Below are positions 16,461 to 25,240 of a stretch of 64,000 bases of DNA, piece after piece (position 1 is the first letter of the stretch; each line of letters begins with the position of its first letter). The position numbers were made by a program, and so were the translations under genes. The notes under the pieces were generated by a model, which ran no database searches, had not been told where the DNA came from, and saw nothing but the letters and a program-made list of their open reading frames with translations. The DNA comes from an uncultured Bacteroidia bacterium (GTDB taxonomy: Bacteria; Bacteroidota; Bacteroidia; Bacteroidales; UBA932), in NCBI GenBank assembly GCA_902769525.1, contig CACXPG010000002.1, positions 1-64,000 on the forward strand, given 5' to 3'.

Positions 16461-18524
16461 TTATTCGGTTTTTACAACAAAGCCTTCGCGTAGCCTGATA
16501 TCCGAGCTGTTGCACCTCCAGTGGATGGTGTATTGCTTTACACCCTGTTCCTCGGCAAACTGCTGGAGCATATCATAGTTATCGGTAAATGTTTTCTTGG
16601 TTGCCAAAATGTTGGCATTAATAACCTGTATGCTGGTTGATGTTCTGTCGCAGAGAGAAATCTCATCTTTGAAGCAGGAGAACTTGGTGCGGAGGCGGTC
16701 CTCAATCTTGCTGGCAGCACTGCCTGCAGGACCTCCGTCTGCCATCTCGTCTATTGTAACATACATCCTCCATAACTGCATAGCTCTGAAAGGATCCAAA
16801 AGGGTATGGCTGAGGCTGTTCTTTTCCCAAGTATGGGTTTCCTCCAACTTGTACTGCATGGCAGGATATTTTTTCCTGTTTCCATAAACATACATCAGAG
16901 CTCCCGTATATGGATCCGAAGTAACATCCAAAGTATATTGCCCGGAAGGATTGCTGACAGACCAGATTATCTGATTGTCCAGATTAATATCAGATACAAT
17001 GGCTTTAGGAGCAATAGAGTGATTATAATATGTTGTACTGCCTATGGTCGCCACACTGAAGGTTGGAACAGCACCTGTATATGTCCATGTCACTTTGTTG
17101 TTAACAGTGTTCTTGGTAACGGAAATATCATTGTCCACATGCGTGCTGCTGACTTCAAAGTAAGTGCCTCTTGTGGTTCCAACAGAATACTCTCCTCCAA
17201 CACTGACACTGGCTTCCATATAGCCCGCTGTAAATCCCCAGGAAATACCTATCGTTTCAGTTGTGCTCTGCTCGGTGCCGATATTTACAGTCCTGTAACC
17301 TGTACTGTTGTCTGTATAAGGCATGGCCTCTTCCAGTTTAACAGTGCCTTTTCCCGTCAGATTCATAGAAGTAAGATATCGGGAGAAAAACGAACCATAC
17401 CAACGGTCAAAGTCGCCAAAACCAGTAGCTGTTGTCCAACCATTTTCACCTTTTTCAAAAAATATGGTATTCTCACCCTTGCCAACTCTGATAAGAGTGC
17501 TTTGCTGAATGTAGTAATAATCCTTATTGGTTACCATATTATGAACTCCCCAAGAATAGAAATTATTAACCACACTATTCTGGCGCCATCCCATTGAGTG
17601 ATCCCAATATCTGAAATAAATCGGACCGCTCAGGGTAAATGTTTCACTCGCATTCATCAGTTTGTTCAGAGACTGTGAGCCGTCCTCTGCCTTGGTGGCG
17701 ATATATTTGGTCTTGGCTTTGGTTTTTTGGCGCTGCTGGTCTATTCCGTTAAGCCAGGACGCCACGCCATCAGCAACAAGGCCGCAATTATATGCGTTAA
17801 GCTCTATTGTCTCATTAATCTTTTCTGTATCAGAGGTAATGCCATCCTGGTCTGTAGAGATACTGCCAAAACTGATTTCACCATCGCAAGGCTCCTGAGA
17901 ATAATACTCGCGATTTGAAAAAACCAGTATCTCTGTCAACGGCTGGTCCGAACCGGTTACGCCAGCCTTGGTTGCAATGCTCCGAATTGTAGAAATGCGG
18001 GCATTATAGCGTGCGGCAATCGACTCACGGATATCGGAAGCGACATCAACGTCAGGTCCAAAAATATAGTTATCTTCGATATAAGCCTTCTGGCGGGGTG
18101 TTTCTGTATCAATAAACCTTGCAACAAAATAAAGGAGCTCATTGGCTGAAGGTCTTGTAATGGCTATAAAGCCATCGCGATAGATGACATCTATCATACG
18201 TTTGAAATTGTCATCGCTTATATTTGCCAGATCGCTGCCCTTCACTATAACCATCAAAGTATTATCTCCTATTGTAGTTGTAGGTGAGTTCAAACGTTTT
18301 ACAAGGGAAGCTCCAACGGTATTATCTTCATAAATGCCTAAAACAGCCGTTGGAATATTGGCTGTCACCCTCACGTTCAGCTGGTCTGCAGTGGGCAAGA
18401 CATCCTTCTGCCCCGGAGTTGAATCATCGCCCCTGCCCTTGTGGTCATCTTTGGTACAGGAGACAGAACAAAGAAGCATTCCGCAAATGGTAATAAGGGA
18501 GGTAATCATCGAAAATCTTTTCAT
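16461..18524 (-). CDS. Lipoprotein with leukocidin/hemolysin-like beta-pore-forming features
   Basis: The 687-residue product starts at the ATG at 18524 and has a lipoprotein signal peptide (CSVSC). The first 250 residues are helical and repetitive, with no named domain. From about residue 330 it becomes beta-rich: Gly/Thr/Ser alternation GISWGFTAGYMEASVSVGGE, then TRGTYFEVSSTHVDNDISVT and VNNKVTWTYTG. This resembles the stem and rim of leukocidin/alpha-hemolysin pore formers, as does the late QYTIHWRC that matches the YxIxW ending of that family. The assignment is by pattern, not by a decisive motif. It could equally be a binding lipoprotein with a similar fold. Confidence 0.6.
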   Translation of the reverse strand: MKRFSMITSLITICGMLLCSVSCTKDDHKGRGDDSTPGQKDVLPTADQLNVRVTANIPTAVLGIYEDNTVGASLVKRLNSPTTTIGDNTLMVIVKGSDLANISDDNFKRMIDVIYRDGFIAITRPSANELLYFVARFIDTETPRQKAYIEDNYIFGPDVDVASDIRESIAARYNARISTIRSIATKAGVTGSDQPLTEILVFSNREYYSQEPCDGEISFGSISTDQDGITSDTEKINETIELNAYNCGLVADGVASWLNGIDQQRQKTKAKTKYIATKAEDGSQSLNKLMNASETFTLSGPIYFRYWDHSMGWRQNSVVNNFYSWGVHNMVTNKDYYYIQQSTLIRVGKGENTIFFEKGENGWTTATGFGDFDRWYGSFFSRYLTSMNLTGKGTVKLEEAMPYTDNSTGYRTVNIGTEQSTTETIGISWGFTAGYMEASVSVGGEYSVGTTRGTYFEVSSTHVDNDISVTKNTVNNKVTWTYTGAVPTFSVATIGSTTYYNHSIAPKAIVSDINLDNQIIWSVSNPSGQYTLDVTSDPYTGALMYVYGNRKKYPAMQYKLEETHTWEKNSLSHTLLDPFRAMQLWRMYVTIDEMADGGPAGSAASKIEDRLRTKFSCFKDEISLCDRTSTSIQVINANILATKKTFTDNYDMLQQFAEEQGVKQYTIHWRCNSSDIRLREGFVVKTE

Positions 18525-18562
18525 TGTATTCAATTTATAAGGTAACTAACAATGTATTTCTG

Positions 18563-18570
18563 CAAATATA
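18563..18570 (-). promoter_or_regulatory. Bacteroidota -7 box of the leukocidin-like lipoprotein gene
   Basis: TATATTTG on the minus strand, 38 bases before the ATG at 18524. No convincing TTTG element was found 19-21 bases upstream. Confidence 0.4.
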
Positions 18571-18602
18571 CTATTTTCGTTCCATAAAGACTGCTTTACT
18601 CG

Positions 18603-19226
18603 CTACCACTGTTCCCAGTGGATGTTATCCGGTTTCCATTTGTCTTTTGGGTTTGGATTCTCGGCAGGAACGCCAACCGGAATAACGCAGAGAATCTTTA
18701 CGTTCTCAGGGATACCTAGAACCTCAGCGATTGGAGCTACCCTCTGCTCGCCAGGATAGCCTGCAGTCCAGACCGCGCCAAGTCCCAGAGCCTTGACTGC
18801 CAGAAGGATATTCTGGGCAGCGGCAGAACAGTCCTCATACCAGAACATGTTTGGAGTCTCGGTTGCGGGAGCATCCGGCTGGCCATACGGCTTTCTCATT
18901 ACGGTTGTCTGGCCGCATACGACTATCACAGCTCCGGCTGTAGTGAACATCTTGCTTCTTGTGCCAAACACCTTCGATATCTTTTCCTTGTCTGTGACCA
19001 CAACAAACCTCCAAGGCTGAATGTTCATCGCTGAAGGAGCCGCCATTCCGGCCTTAAGAATAGTTTCAAGTTTCTCTCTGGATACCGGTTCACCGGTAAA
19101 ACTGCGGATACTGGTTCTGGCCATAATAACTTCCAGAGCACTCTGGTCCTGTGCCTGTGAATTGGATGTGCACAGCAGCATTACCGCCAGGGCCGCCATA
19201 ATGCTGATTGTCCTTAAAGTCTTCAT
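18603..19226 (-). CDS. Exported nitroreductase-family protein
   Basis: From the ATG at 19226 the protein begins with a hydrophobic signal (MKTLRTISIMAALAVMLLC) and continues into a nitroreductase fold. It shows ARTSIRSFTGEPVSREKLET at the start of the domain, AAPSAMNIQPWRFVVV, ILLAVKALGLGAVWTAGYP and VIPVGVPAEN. Relatives bind FMN and reduce nitro or quinone compounds with NAD(P)H. A signal peptide on this fold is common in Bacteroidales, but how FMN reaches it there is not evident. The gene starts one base after the GNAT gene stop at 19228, so the two form an operon. Confidence 0.85.
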   Translation of the reverse strand: MKTLRTISIMAALAVMLLCTSNSQAQDQSALEVIMARTSIRSFTGEPVSREKLETILKAGMAAPSAMNIQPWRFVVVTDKEKISKVFGTRSKMFTTAGAVIVVCGQTTVMRKPYGQPDAPATETPNMFWYEDCSAAAQNILLAVKALGLGAVWTAGYPGEQRVAPIAEVLGIPENVKILCVIPVGVPAENPNPKDKWKPDNIHWEQW

Positions 19227-19227
19227 A

Positions 19228-19764
19228 TTATCTGATATTTGGTTTTTTGTCAAGTCTCATTACCCTTATCGGGCGTTTGTCGCCTCCATAAAGGAAATTG
19301 CAGTACTGGGTCTTGCCGGTGTCCTGAAATCCGCATTTTTCCATCACTCTCCGCGATGCCGGGTTGTCTATGAAATAGTCACACCAAAGGGTACGGAATC
19401 CTTTCTCGTTGAAGCAATAGTCAATTATCAGGTTCAACGCCTCGGAGCAGATGCCTTTGTTCCAATATGGCTTTGCCACCCAATACCCAGCTTCAGCCTC
19501 GCCCTCATTCATTTCTATATTACTCTCACCTTTAATCATATAGCCAATGCAGCCGATAATCTCGCCGGTTTCCTTGAGAACAATGGCCCAGGTGCGGTCG
19601 TTGCTGAAAAAATTGCGGATGACCTCCAGACTGTCCTCAACACTCTTGTGAGGCGGCCAGCCGGCACGGATCCCGATCTCAGGCTCAGAGGCGTACTTGA
19701 AAAGAGCCTCAGCGTCTGATTCTTTCCATAACCGGAGTATTATTCTTTCCGTTTCCATCTGCAT
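19228..19764 (-). CDS. GNAT-family N-acetyltransferase (RimJ/RimL-like)
   Basis: The 178-residue protein starts METERIILRLWKESDAEALF and contains GYWVAKPYWNKGICSEALNL, the acetyl-CoA binding motif A of the RimJ/RimL branch. NPASRRVMEKCGFQDTG follows near the end. Enzymes of this branch acetylate N-terminal or small-molecule amines in the cytosol; the substrate here is unknown. It is the first gene of a two-gene operon with the nitroreductase. Its start (19764) is only five bases from a plus-strand promoter box for the esterase gene. Confidence 0.87.
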   Translation of the reverse strand: MQMETERIILRLWKESDAEALFKYASEPEIGIRAGWPPHKSVEDSLEVIRNFFSNDRTWAIVLKETGEIIGCIGYMIKGESNIEMNEGEAEAGYWVAKPYWNKGICSEALNLIIDYCFNEKGFRTLWCDYFIDNPASRRVMEKCGFQDTGKTQYCNFLYGGDKRPIRVMRLDKKPNIR

Positions 19765-19769
19765 ATTAT

Positions 19770-19777
19770 TATCTTTG
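19770..19777 (+). promoter_or_regulatory. Bacteroidota -7 box of the esterase gene
   Basis: TATCTTTG fits TAnnTTTG and lies 35 bases before the ATG at 19813. TTTC at 19746-19749, 20 bases upstream, is an imperfect -33 element that lies inside the divergent GNAT coding start. Confidence 0.5.
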
Positions 19778-19812
19778 TAAATATAGTAAAGTTTTGTCTA
19801 AAACATCAGAAT

Positions 19813-21099
19813 ATGAAAAGGCTATTCACAATTTCAATCCTCCTGACTGTTTTCACTATGGCCGTTGCACAGCCATCAAAGCAGTTTATAACAGTTTATG
19901 CTGAGCCAAATCATTCAGACTGGACATACAAATGTGGCGAGACTGCGGAGTTTACGCTGTTTGCCGTGAAGGAAAACTCCCGTATGCCTTTGACTGAGAT
20001 CGAATACAGCTGGGGCCCGGAAAAGCTCAAGGCCGAAAAGACCGGAAAAGTAAAGACAGACAAGGACGGATTTGCCAGGATAAAAGTTCCTGGAAGAAGC
20101 AAGCCAGGTTTTACGACAGTGAATGTCAGCGTCTTATACGAAGGCAAAAAATACAGCGGAATGACCAATATAGGCTTTGATCCCTATAAGATAGAGCCTA
20201 CTACAACCCTGCCGGAAGATTTTGAATCCTTCTGGAATGAAGCAAAGGCCAAGGCCGCAAAAGTCCCTATGCTGGTTCGCGAGCGGTATGCTCCTGAGGA
20301 AAGCGACGACAGGGTTGATGTCTATTATGTCAGAATACAGTCATATCGTCCGGGAAATTATGTTTACGGCGTGCTTTCCGTACCAAATACAGAAGGACCC
20401 CATCCTGCGATTCTGAGGCTTCCTGGAGCGGCTGTAAGAAAGTTCAGCGGCATTGATCCGCTTGCTTACGAGGGCTTTATAGTTTTGAATATCGGCGTCC
20501 ACGGCATTCCGGTAGACCAGGATTCTGAAATGTACCGCCAGCTGGAAAACGGAGCCATGTCCGGCTATGTCCTAAAGGGTATCGAGAATCGCGATACATA
20601 TTACTACAAGCGTACATATATGGGATGCGTCAGGGCAGTGGATTACCTTTGCAGCAGAATAGATGTGGACGCATCCAGAATCGCATGCTATGGAGGAAGC
20701 CAGGGCGGAATGCTGTCAATAGTAACAGCGGCTCTGGACAAGAGAATCAGCGCCCTGTTTGCATATTTCCCTGCCTTCTGCGATGTAACCGGCTATTATT
20801 ACGGACGCAGCGGCGGATGGCCTCACCTGTTTATAGACCGAAGCGACCCTCTCATTGAAAAGAAGATAGAGGTTTCCAAGTATTACGATGTGGTAAACTT
20901 TTCCCGCTTTTTGACTCAGCCAGGATTCTATGCCTGGGGGTTCAACGATATAGTCTGCTGCCCTTCATCCACTTTCTCCGCCTACAATGTGATCACCGCC
21001 CCTAAGACGCTGCGCGTGGCTCACGACACAGGACATTGGCTGTATCCGTGGCAGAGTGCAGAAGCGCTTAAATGGCTTAAAGCCCAATTCGGCATGTAA
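19813..21099 (+). CDS. Acetylxylan esterase-like (CE7/AXE1) secreted hydrolase
   Basis: The 428-residue enzyme has a Sec signal peptide (cleavage near VAQ). A beta-rich N-terminal region (about 25-130) is followed by an AXE1-type alpha/beta hydrolase. The nucleophile lies in YGGSQGGM (Ser near 296), the acid in the WGFNDIVCCP region (Asp near 379) and the catalytic His in THDTGHW-like HDTGHW near 406. DFESFWNEAKAKA and the long insert are typical of CE7 enzymes, which remove acetyl groups from xylo-oligosaccharides or cephalosporin C. It is periplasmic or surface-exposed and transcribed alone. Confidence 0.86.
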   Translation: MKRLFTISILLTVFTMAVAQPSKQFITVYAEPNHSDWTYKCGETAEFTLFAVKENSRMPLTEIEYSWGPEKLKAEKTGKVKTDKDGFARIKVPGRSKPGFTTVNVSVLYEGKKYSGMTNIGFDPYKIEPTTTLPEDFESFWNEAKAKAAKVPMLVRERYAPEESDDRVDVYYVRIQSYRPGNYVYGVLSVPNTEGPHPAILRLPGAAVRKFSGIDPLAYEGFIVLNIGVHGIPVDQDSEMYRQLENGAMSGYVLKGIENRDTYYYKRTYMGCVRAVDYLCSRIDVDASRIACYGGSQGGMLSIVTAALDKRISALFAYFPAFCDVTGYYYGRSGGWPHLFIDRSDPLIEKKIEVSKYYDVVNFSRFLTQPGFYAWGFNDIVCCPSSTFSAYNVITAPKTLRVAHDTGHWLYPWQSAEALKWLKAQFGM

Positions 21100-21156
21100 G
21101 GATTATTCCTTTGGCTAAATTATTGCAGTGGGTTTTCTCGTTAAGACACATAGCGC

Positions 21157-22584
21157 ATGAAAGTCAAGATGATTCTGCCTGCCTTGCAGGAAGCGGAAAG
21201 CCCCTACTGGCGACCGATCAAATACTCTTTGTTTCCTCCGCTGGGACTTGCCACTTTGGCTGCTTATTTTCGCGATGAGGACCAAGTAGAGATTCAAGAT
21301 CAGCACATAGAGTCATTGACTTTGGATGACAATCCGGACCTGGTCTGCATTCAGGTATATGTAACCAACTCATACAGAGCATATAAGATTGCGGACCAAT
21401 ATCGCCGGCGGGGAGTTTATGTGGCTATGGGAGGCCTTCACGTGACCTCTTGCCCTGACGAAGCCGCAATTCATGCAGACACGATTATTCTCGGGCCTGG
21501 AGAAGAAGCCTTTCCCAGGTTTATCAGCGATTTGAGAAACGGACATCCGCTTAAACGCTATGTTGCCAGATGGCGCTCCATCGAGAATATCCCGCCTGTT
21601 CGCAGAGACCTGATCAAAAGAGAAAAGTATTTGGTTCCAAACTCGCTTGTAGTATCCCGCGGATGCCCGCACCACTGCGACTTCTGCTACAAGGACGCAT
21701 TCTACGGAGAAGAGAAATCGTTTTACACTCAGCGAGTTGACGAAGCTCTCGCAGAAATAGACCGCCTGCCTGGCCGCCATCTCTATTTCCTGGACGACCA
21801 TTTGCTTGGAAATCCCCGGTTTGCATCAGAACTGTTTGAGGGAATGAAAGGGATGGGCCGGGTGTTCCAAAGCGCCTCTACCATTGCAGGAGTCCTGAAC
21901 GGCAATCTGATTGAAAAGGCTGCCGAAGCGGGGCTGCGAAGCCTGTTCCTGGGGTTTGAAACATTTTCTCCGGAAAACCTCCGCTCAAGCAACAAGCTCC
22001 AGAACCTCTCCAAAGACTATGTTGCCGCCGTCGAACGCCTTCATAGCCTGGGAATTATGATAAACGGCAGTTTTGTGTTCGGTCTGGATCACGACGACAA
22101 AGACGTGTTCAAGAGAACTGTAGACTGGGGAATCAGGCACAGCATCACCACAGCCACTTTCCATATCCTGACCCCTTATCCGGGCACCCGACTGTTCAGG
22201 CAGATGGAGAAAGACGGACGCATAACATCCTATGATTGGAGTAAATACGACACCCGAACCGTTGTCTACAAGACCGTCGGGCTCTCGGCAGAGGAACTGA
22301 AACAAGGCTACGACTGGGCTTACAGGAACTTTTACTCCTGGAGCAACATATTCAAGGCAAGTTTCGGCCACGATAACCTTCGCCAGCAGCTGTCTCACCT
22401 GTTCTATATGGGAGGATGGAAAAAATTCGAGCCGTTCTGGAATTTCATGATACGCTACGGCAAACTCAACAAAATGCTCCCGATGCTGGAAACGCTTCTC
22501 GCAAACACCAAGGCAAGGCCAAAGGTGAAAGCAAAAGAAAAAGAGGCCAGTCAGCCTCTTTTAGAAAATTCATCAAACAGCTGA
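21157..22584 (+). CDS. B12-binding radical SAM protein
   Basis: The 475-residue protein starts with a cobalamin-binding-like Rossmann domain (about 1-140; PPLGLATLAAYF, IQVYVTNSYRAYKIAD, GGLHVTSCPDEA, GPGEEAFPRF). A radical SAM barrel follows with Cys170, Cys174 and Cys177 in RGCPHHCDFCYK, plus YFLDDHLLGN, FLGFETFSPENL and NGSFVFGLDHD. Enzymes with this order often do methylation or C-C chemistry on lipids, hopanoids or natural products; the target here is unknown. The last 60 residues are Lys/Glu rich. A terminator hairpin for the convergent gene lies inside its 3' end. Confidence 0.87.
   Translation: MKVKMILPALQEAESPYWRPIKYSLFPPLGLATLAAYFRDEDQVEIQDQHIESLTLDDNPDLVCIQVYVTNSYRAYKIADQYRRRGVYVAMGGLHVTSCPDEAAIHADTIILGPGEEAFPRFISDLRNGHPLKRYVARWRSIENIPPVRRDLIKREKYLVPNSLVVSRGCPHHCDFCYKDAFYGEEKSFYTQRVDEALAEIDRLPGRHLYFLDDHLLGNPRFASELFEGMKGMGRVFQSASTIAGVLNGNLIEKAAEAGLRSLFLGFETFSPENLRSSNKLQNLSKDYVAAVERLHSLGIMINGSFVFGLDHDDKDVFKRTVDWGIRHSITTATFHILTPYPGTRLFRQMEKDGRITSYDWSKYDTRTVVYKTVGLSAEELKQGYDWAYRNFYSWSNIFKASFGHDNLRQQLSHLFYMGGWKKFEPFWNFMIRYGKLNKMLPMLETLLANTKARPKVKAKEKEASQPLLENSSNS
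22539..22562 (-). terminator. Terminator of the acyl-CoA synthetase gene, embedded in a convergent coding region
   Basis: AAAAGAGGC / GCCTCTTTT form a perfect 9-bp stem with a six-base loop. On the minus strand it is followed by TTTTTCTTTT and lies 30 bases after the synthetase stop at 22592, inside the last codons of the radical SAM gene. Confidence 0.7.
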
Positions 22585-22591
22585 TTCTCCC

Positions 22592-24211
22592 CTATTTGTA
22601 AAGATAGCGCTTGATGCTCATCTTTGGAGTCTTCTCAAACGGCTTGTCAACAATTTCAACCTTGGCAATCTGGCTGTACTTTGGAAGAGACCTGTTTGCC
22701 TCATCGGCGATTTTTTCAGGCAGATTCTCCAGGTCCTTAGGATCTGCATCTTCCGGAATTTCAAGGTAAACCAGGGCTACTATCTTGCCGTCACGGTCTA
22801 CAACCACGCTTTCTGAAACATACTGGTTGCAGCTAAGCACGGATTCAATCTCTTCAGGGTAGATATTCTGGCCGGATGACGAGAGTATCATAGACTTGAT
22901 TCTTCCGCGGATGAACACGTTTCTCTTGCTGTCCATCACGCCAAGGTCTCCTGTCCGGAACCATCCGTCTTCAGTGAACGCCAGGGCATTGGCTTCAGGA
23001 TTCTTGTAGTAGCCGATGGTGAGGTTTGCACCGCGAGCCTGAATTTCGCCAGGAATATGCTGAGGGTCCCTGGAATCTATCCTTACTTCGTGAACAGGCT
23101 TTCCGCAGGAGCCCGGAGCGAAGTCTGTCCACCACTCGTATGCAATCAAAGGGCAGGCCTCTGTCATTCCGTAACCCACGGTGAAAGGAAGGCGGATACG
23201 CTTGAAGCAACGCTCAACCTCAGGCTTCAAAGGAGCGCCACCCATAATGAAGCACCCTACATTTCCACCGAAAGCCTCCATCAACTTGCTTCGTATCTTA
23301 TTGAAAACAAGTCTTCTGAGTAGAGGTATGGCAACCAGTGCCTTGAATTTTTTCAGAGCCGGCTTTATGGAATTGGCATAAACCTTCTCCATAACTAGAG
23401 GAACGGTAACAACCATATAAGGCTTCACTTCCTTCATTGCAGCCAACAGAGTTGTCGGTGATGGAGCCTTTCCCAGGAAGTAAACCGTAACTCCGTCTAC
23501 GTTAGGGTGTATGAACTCGATCGCCAGACCGTACATGTGAGCCATAGGAAGCATGGAAACTATGGTCTGTCCAGGAGTGTTAGGGAAATGAGCGTTGGCG
23601 AAATCGTCTGTGTCACTCATCGCGCCGTATGTGAGCATCACGCCCTTAGGCTCACCGGATGTGCCGGAAGTATAGTTGATTATGGAAAGTTTGTCGTCAT
23701 TGTCTATAGGATAGACTACATTCTCAGGCTTGAAACCTTCCGGATATTTTTCGGCCAGAAGTTTCTCTTTCTGATCCCATGCGGAGCTGAAAACCTCGTC
23801 CCTGGACCACAGAAGAGTGAAATCCACCGTATTCACGGCAGCTTTAAGATTCGGCATTGTCTCCGGATCCAGCTTGGCCCAGATCTCAGAATCGACGAAA
23901 ATAAGAATGCTCTCAGAATGATTTACAAGCCTTGTAATGCTGTCGGGATGAAAATCTGCAAGCAGAGGAACAACTACGGCCTCGTAAGTATTGACGGCAT
24001 AGAATGATATAGCCCAACGAGCTGAGTTTCTGGCGCAAATGGAAATTCTGTCGCCTTTCTGAATTCCGGCCTTCTCAAAGAAAAGATGCATGGTCTCGAC
24101 ATTGGTTGCCAATTCGCCATACGTGAAAGTCTTTCCTTTGTAATCAGCCACTGAAGGCAAATCCCAATGGTTCCTGATTGTGTCCTCCAGGGTTTTCAGG
24201 TAATGTTTCAT
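22592..24211 (-). CDS. Long-chain acyl-CoA synthetase (AMP-binding)
   Basis: This 539-residue adenylating enzyme has the P-loop-like motif YTSGTSGEPKGVMLTYG near 177-193, VGYGMTEACPLIAYE, the TGDLG hinge motif in WFRTGDLGVMD, IRGRIKSMI and a C-terminal domain ending PKMSIKRYLYK with the adenylation lysine. It activates a fatty acid to acyl-CoA through an acyl-adenylate. No membrane segment is seen. TATTTTTG with a TTTG 20 bases upstream forms a good promoter. It ends in a terminator embedded in the neighbouring gene. Confidence 0.9.
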   Translation of the reverse strand: MKHYLKTLEDTIRNHWDLPSVADYKGKTFTYGELATNVETMHLFFEKAGIQKGDRISICARNSARWAISFYAVNTYEAVVVPLLADFHPDSITRLVNHSESILIFVDSEIWAKLDPETMPNLKAAVNTVDFTLLWSRDEVFSSAWDQKEKLLAEKYPEGFKPENVVYPIDNDDKLSIINYTSGTSGEPKGVMLTYGAMSDTDDFANAHFPNTPGQTIVSMLPMAHMYGLAIEFIHPNVDGVTVYFLGKAPSPTTLLAAMKEVKPYMVVTVPLVMEKVYANSIKPALKKFKALVAIPLLRRLVFNKIRSKLMEAFGGNVGCFIMGGAPLKPEVERCFKRIRLPFTVGYGMTEACPLIAYEWWTDFAPGSCGKPVHEVRIDSRDPQHIPGEIQARGANLTIGYYKNPEANALAFTEDGWFRTGDLGVMDSKRNVFIRGRIKSMILSSSGQNIYPEEIESVLSCNQYVSESVVVDRDGKIVALVYLEIPEDADPKDLENLPEKIADEANRSLPKYSQIAKVEIVDKPFEKTPKMSIKRYLYK

Positions 24212-24240
24212 CTATTTCGGGTTCAGGTATAGTATTGGGG

Positions 24241-24272
24241 CAAAAATAACTATCTTTATGCAATAAAACAAA
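24241..24272 (-). promoter_or_regulatory. Bacteroidota promoter of the acyl-CoA synthetase gene
   Basis: On the minus strand TTTG (24272-24269), a 20-base spacer, and TATTTTTG (24248-24241) match the -33/-7 consensus. The start codon is at 24211. Confidence 0.65.
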
Positions 24273-24282
24273 GATTTCGGCT

Positions 24283-25239
24283 ATGCATACTCTCGATTTC
24301 AATAAAATCCACAGTCTGGACAACTATTTAAAAGAAGTGCCTTTCGAGGTAATCCGGAGGCAGCTTTACTCCGCGGAAGAACTGTACGAAGGCTTTGATC
24401 CTGACGACGAAAAGACGGTGGAAACCTGCACAGACTCCCTCATTTACAAGCATTACCTGGCAAAAGGCAAGCAGCCGGAAGACATAAGGGAATCGCTGTG
24501 CCGGTCTATCCACGACCACGACATGCATATCAACCTTAAGAACTTTTTCAAGGACCACGACTCCCGAAAATGTGTCGGAATAATGGGCGGCCACGCAAAT
24601 TCCAGAACGGACAAGATGTTCCGGGAAGTGGTCCTGCTCAGCAAGAAGTTGACTGAGAAAGGATTCGTTATGCTGTCCGGCGGAGGGCCAGGGGCTATGG
24701 AAGCAACACATCTTGGAGCCTGGATGGCCGGAAGAAGAGTCAAGGACGTTGACGACGCCCTAAAGATGCTCTCCTCATCCCCTACCTTCAGGGAAAAAGG
24801 CTGGCTATCCTCAGCGATGAAAGTGAAGGAGAAGTACCCCCAGAAAAAGTACCACAGCCTGGCCATTCCAACCTGGCTGTACGGTCACGAGCCGTCAACT
24901 CCGTTTGCCACCCACATAGCCAAGTTCTTTGAAAACAGCATCAGGGAAGACAGTATCCTGACCTATGCCTTCGGAGGAATCGTATATACTCCGGGAAGTG
25001 CAGGCACAATGCAGGAAATCTTCCAGGATGCCGTCCAGAACCACTATCTGTCCTACGGCTTCGCGAGTCCTATGATTTTTATGGGAAAGCAGTTCTGGAC
25101 AAAACAAATGCCAGCCTATCCGCTTCTGGAAGAGCTTGTTGCAAAGGGCAGATACAAGAATCTGATAATGGCCCTTACAGACAGCATCAACGAAGTCGTG
25201 GACAAGCTGACAGAGTTCCAGCAGACCTTTTCAAAGTAG
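24283..25239 (+). CDS. LOG-family protein (lysine decarboxylase-like nucleotide phosphoribohydrolase)
   Basis: The 318-residue protein carries GGGPGAMEATHLGAWMAGR near 133 and, near 236, TPGSAGTMQE, a variant of the LOG motif PGGxGTxxE in which the second Gly is Ser. This superfamily removes ribose phosphate from nucleoside monophosphates, including cytokinin riboside phosphates; many are annotated as lysine decarboxylases in error. The N-terminal 100 residues are an extra helical region, as in the long type II LOG proteins. No signal peptide is seen. The gene ends one base before a convergent DUF4252 gene. Confidence 0.8.
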   Translation: MHTLDFNKIHSLDNYLKEVPFEVIRRQLYSAEELYEGFDPDDEKTVETCTDSLIYKHYLAKGKQPEDIRESLCRSIHDHDMHINLKNFFKDHDSRKCVGIMGGHANSRTDKMFREVVLLSKKLTEKGFVMLSGGGPGAMEATHLGAWMAGRRVKDVDDALKMLSSSPTFREKGWLSSAMKVKEKYPQKKYHSLAIPTWLYGHEPSTPFATHIAKFFENSIREDSILTYAFGGIVYTPGSAGTMQEIFQDAVQNHYLSYGFASPMIFMGKQFWTKQMPAYPLLEELVAKGRYKNLIMALTDSINEVVDKLTEFQQTFSK

Positions 25240-25240
25240 C

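Noticed and set aside
16461-18524. MACPF/perforin protein.
   Set aside because: I looked for the MACPF signature (Y/W-G-T/S-H-F/Y) and did not find it; the strand pattern and YTIHW end fit leukocidin-like proteins better.
24283-25239. Lysine decarboxylase.
   Set aside because: The motif GGGPGAMEA and TPGSAGTMQE belong to the LOG phosphoribohydrolase family, which is often mislabelled as lysine decarboxylase; no PLP site is present.
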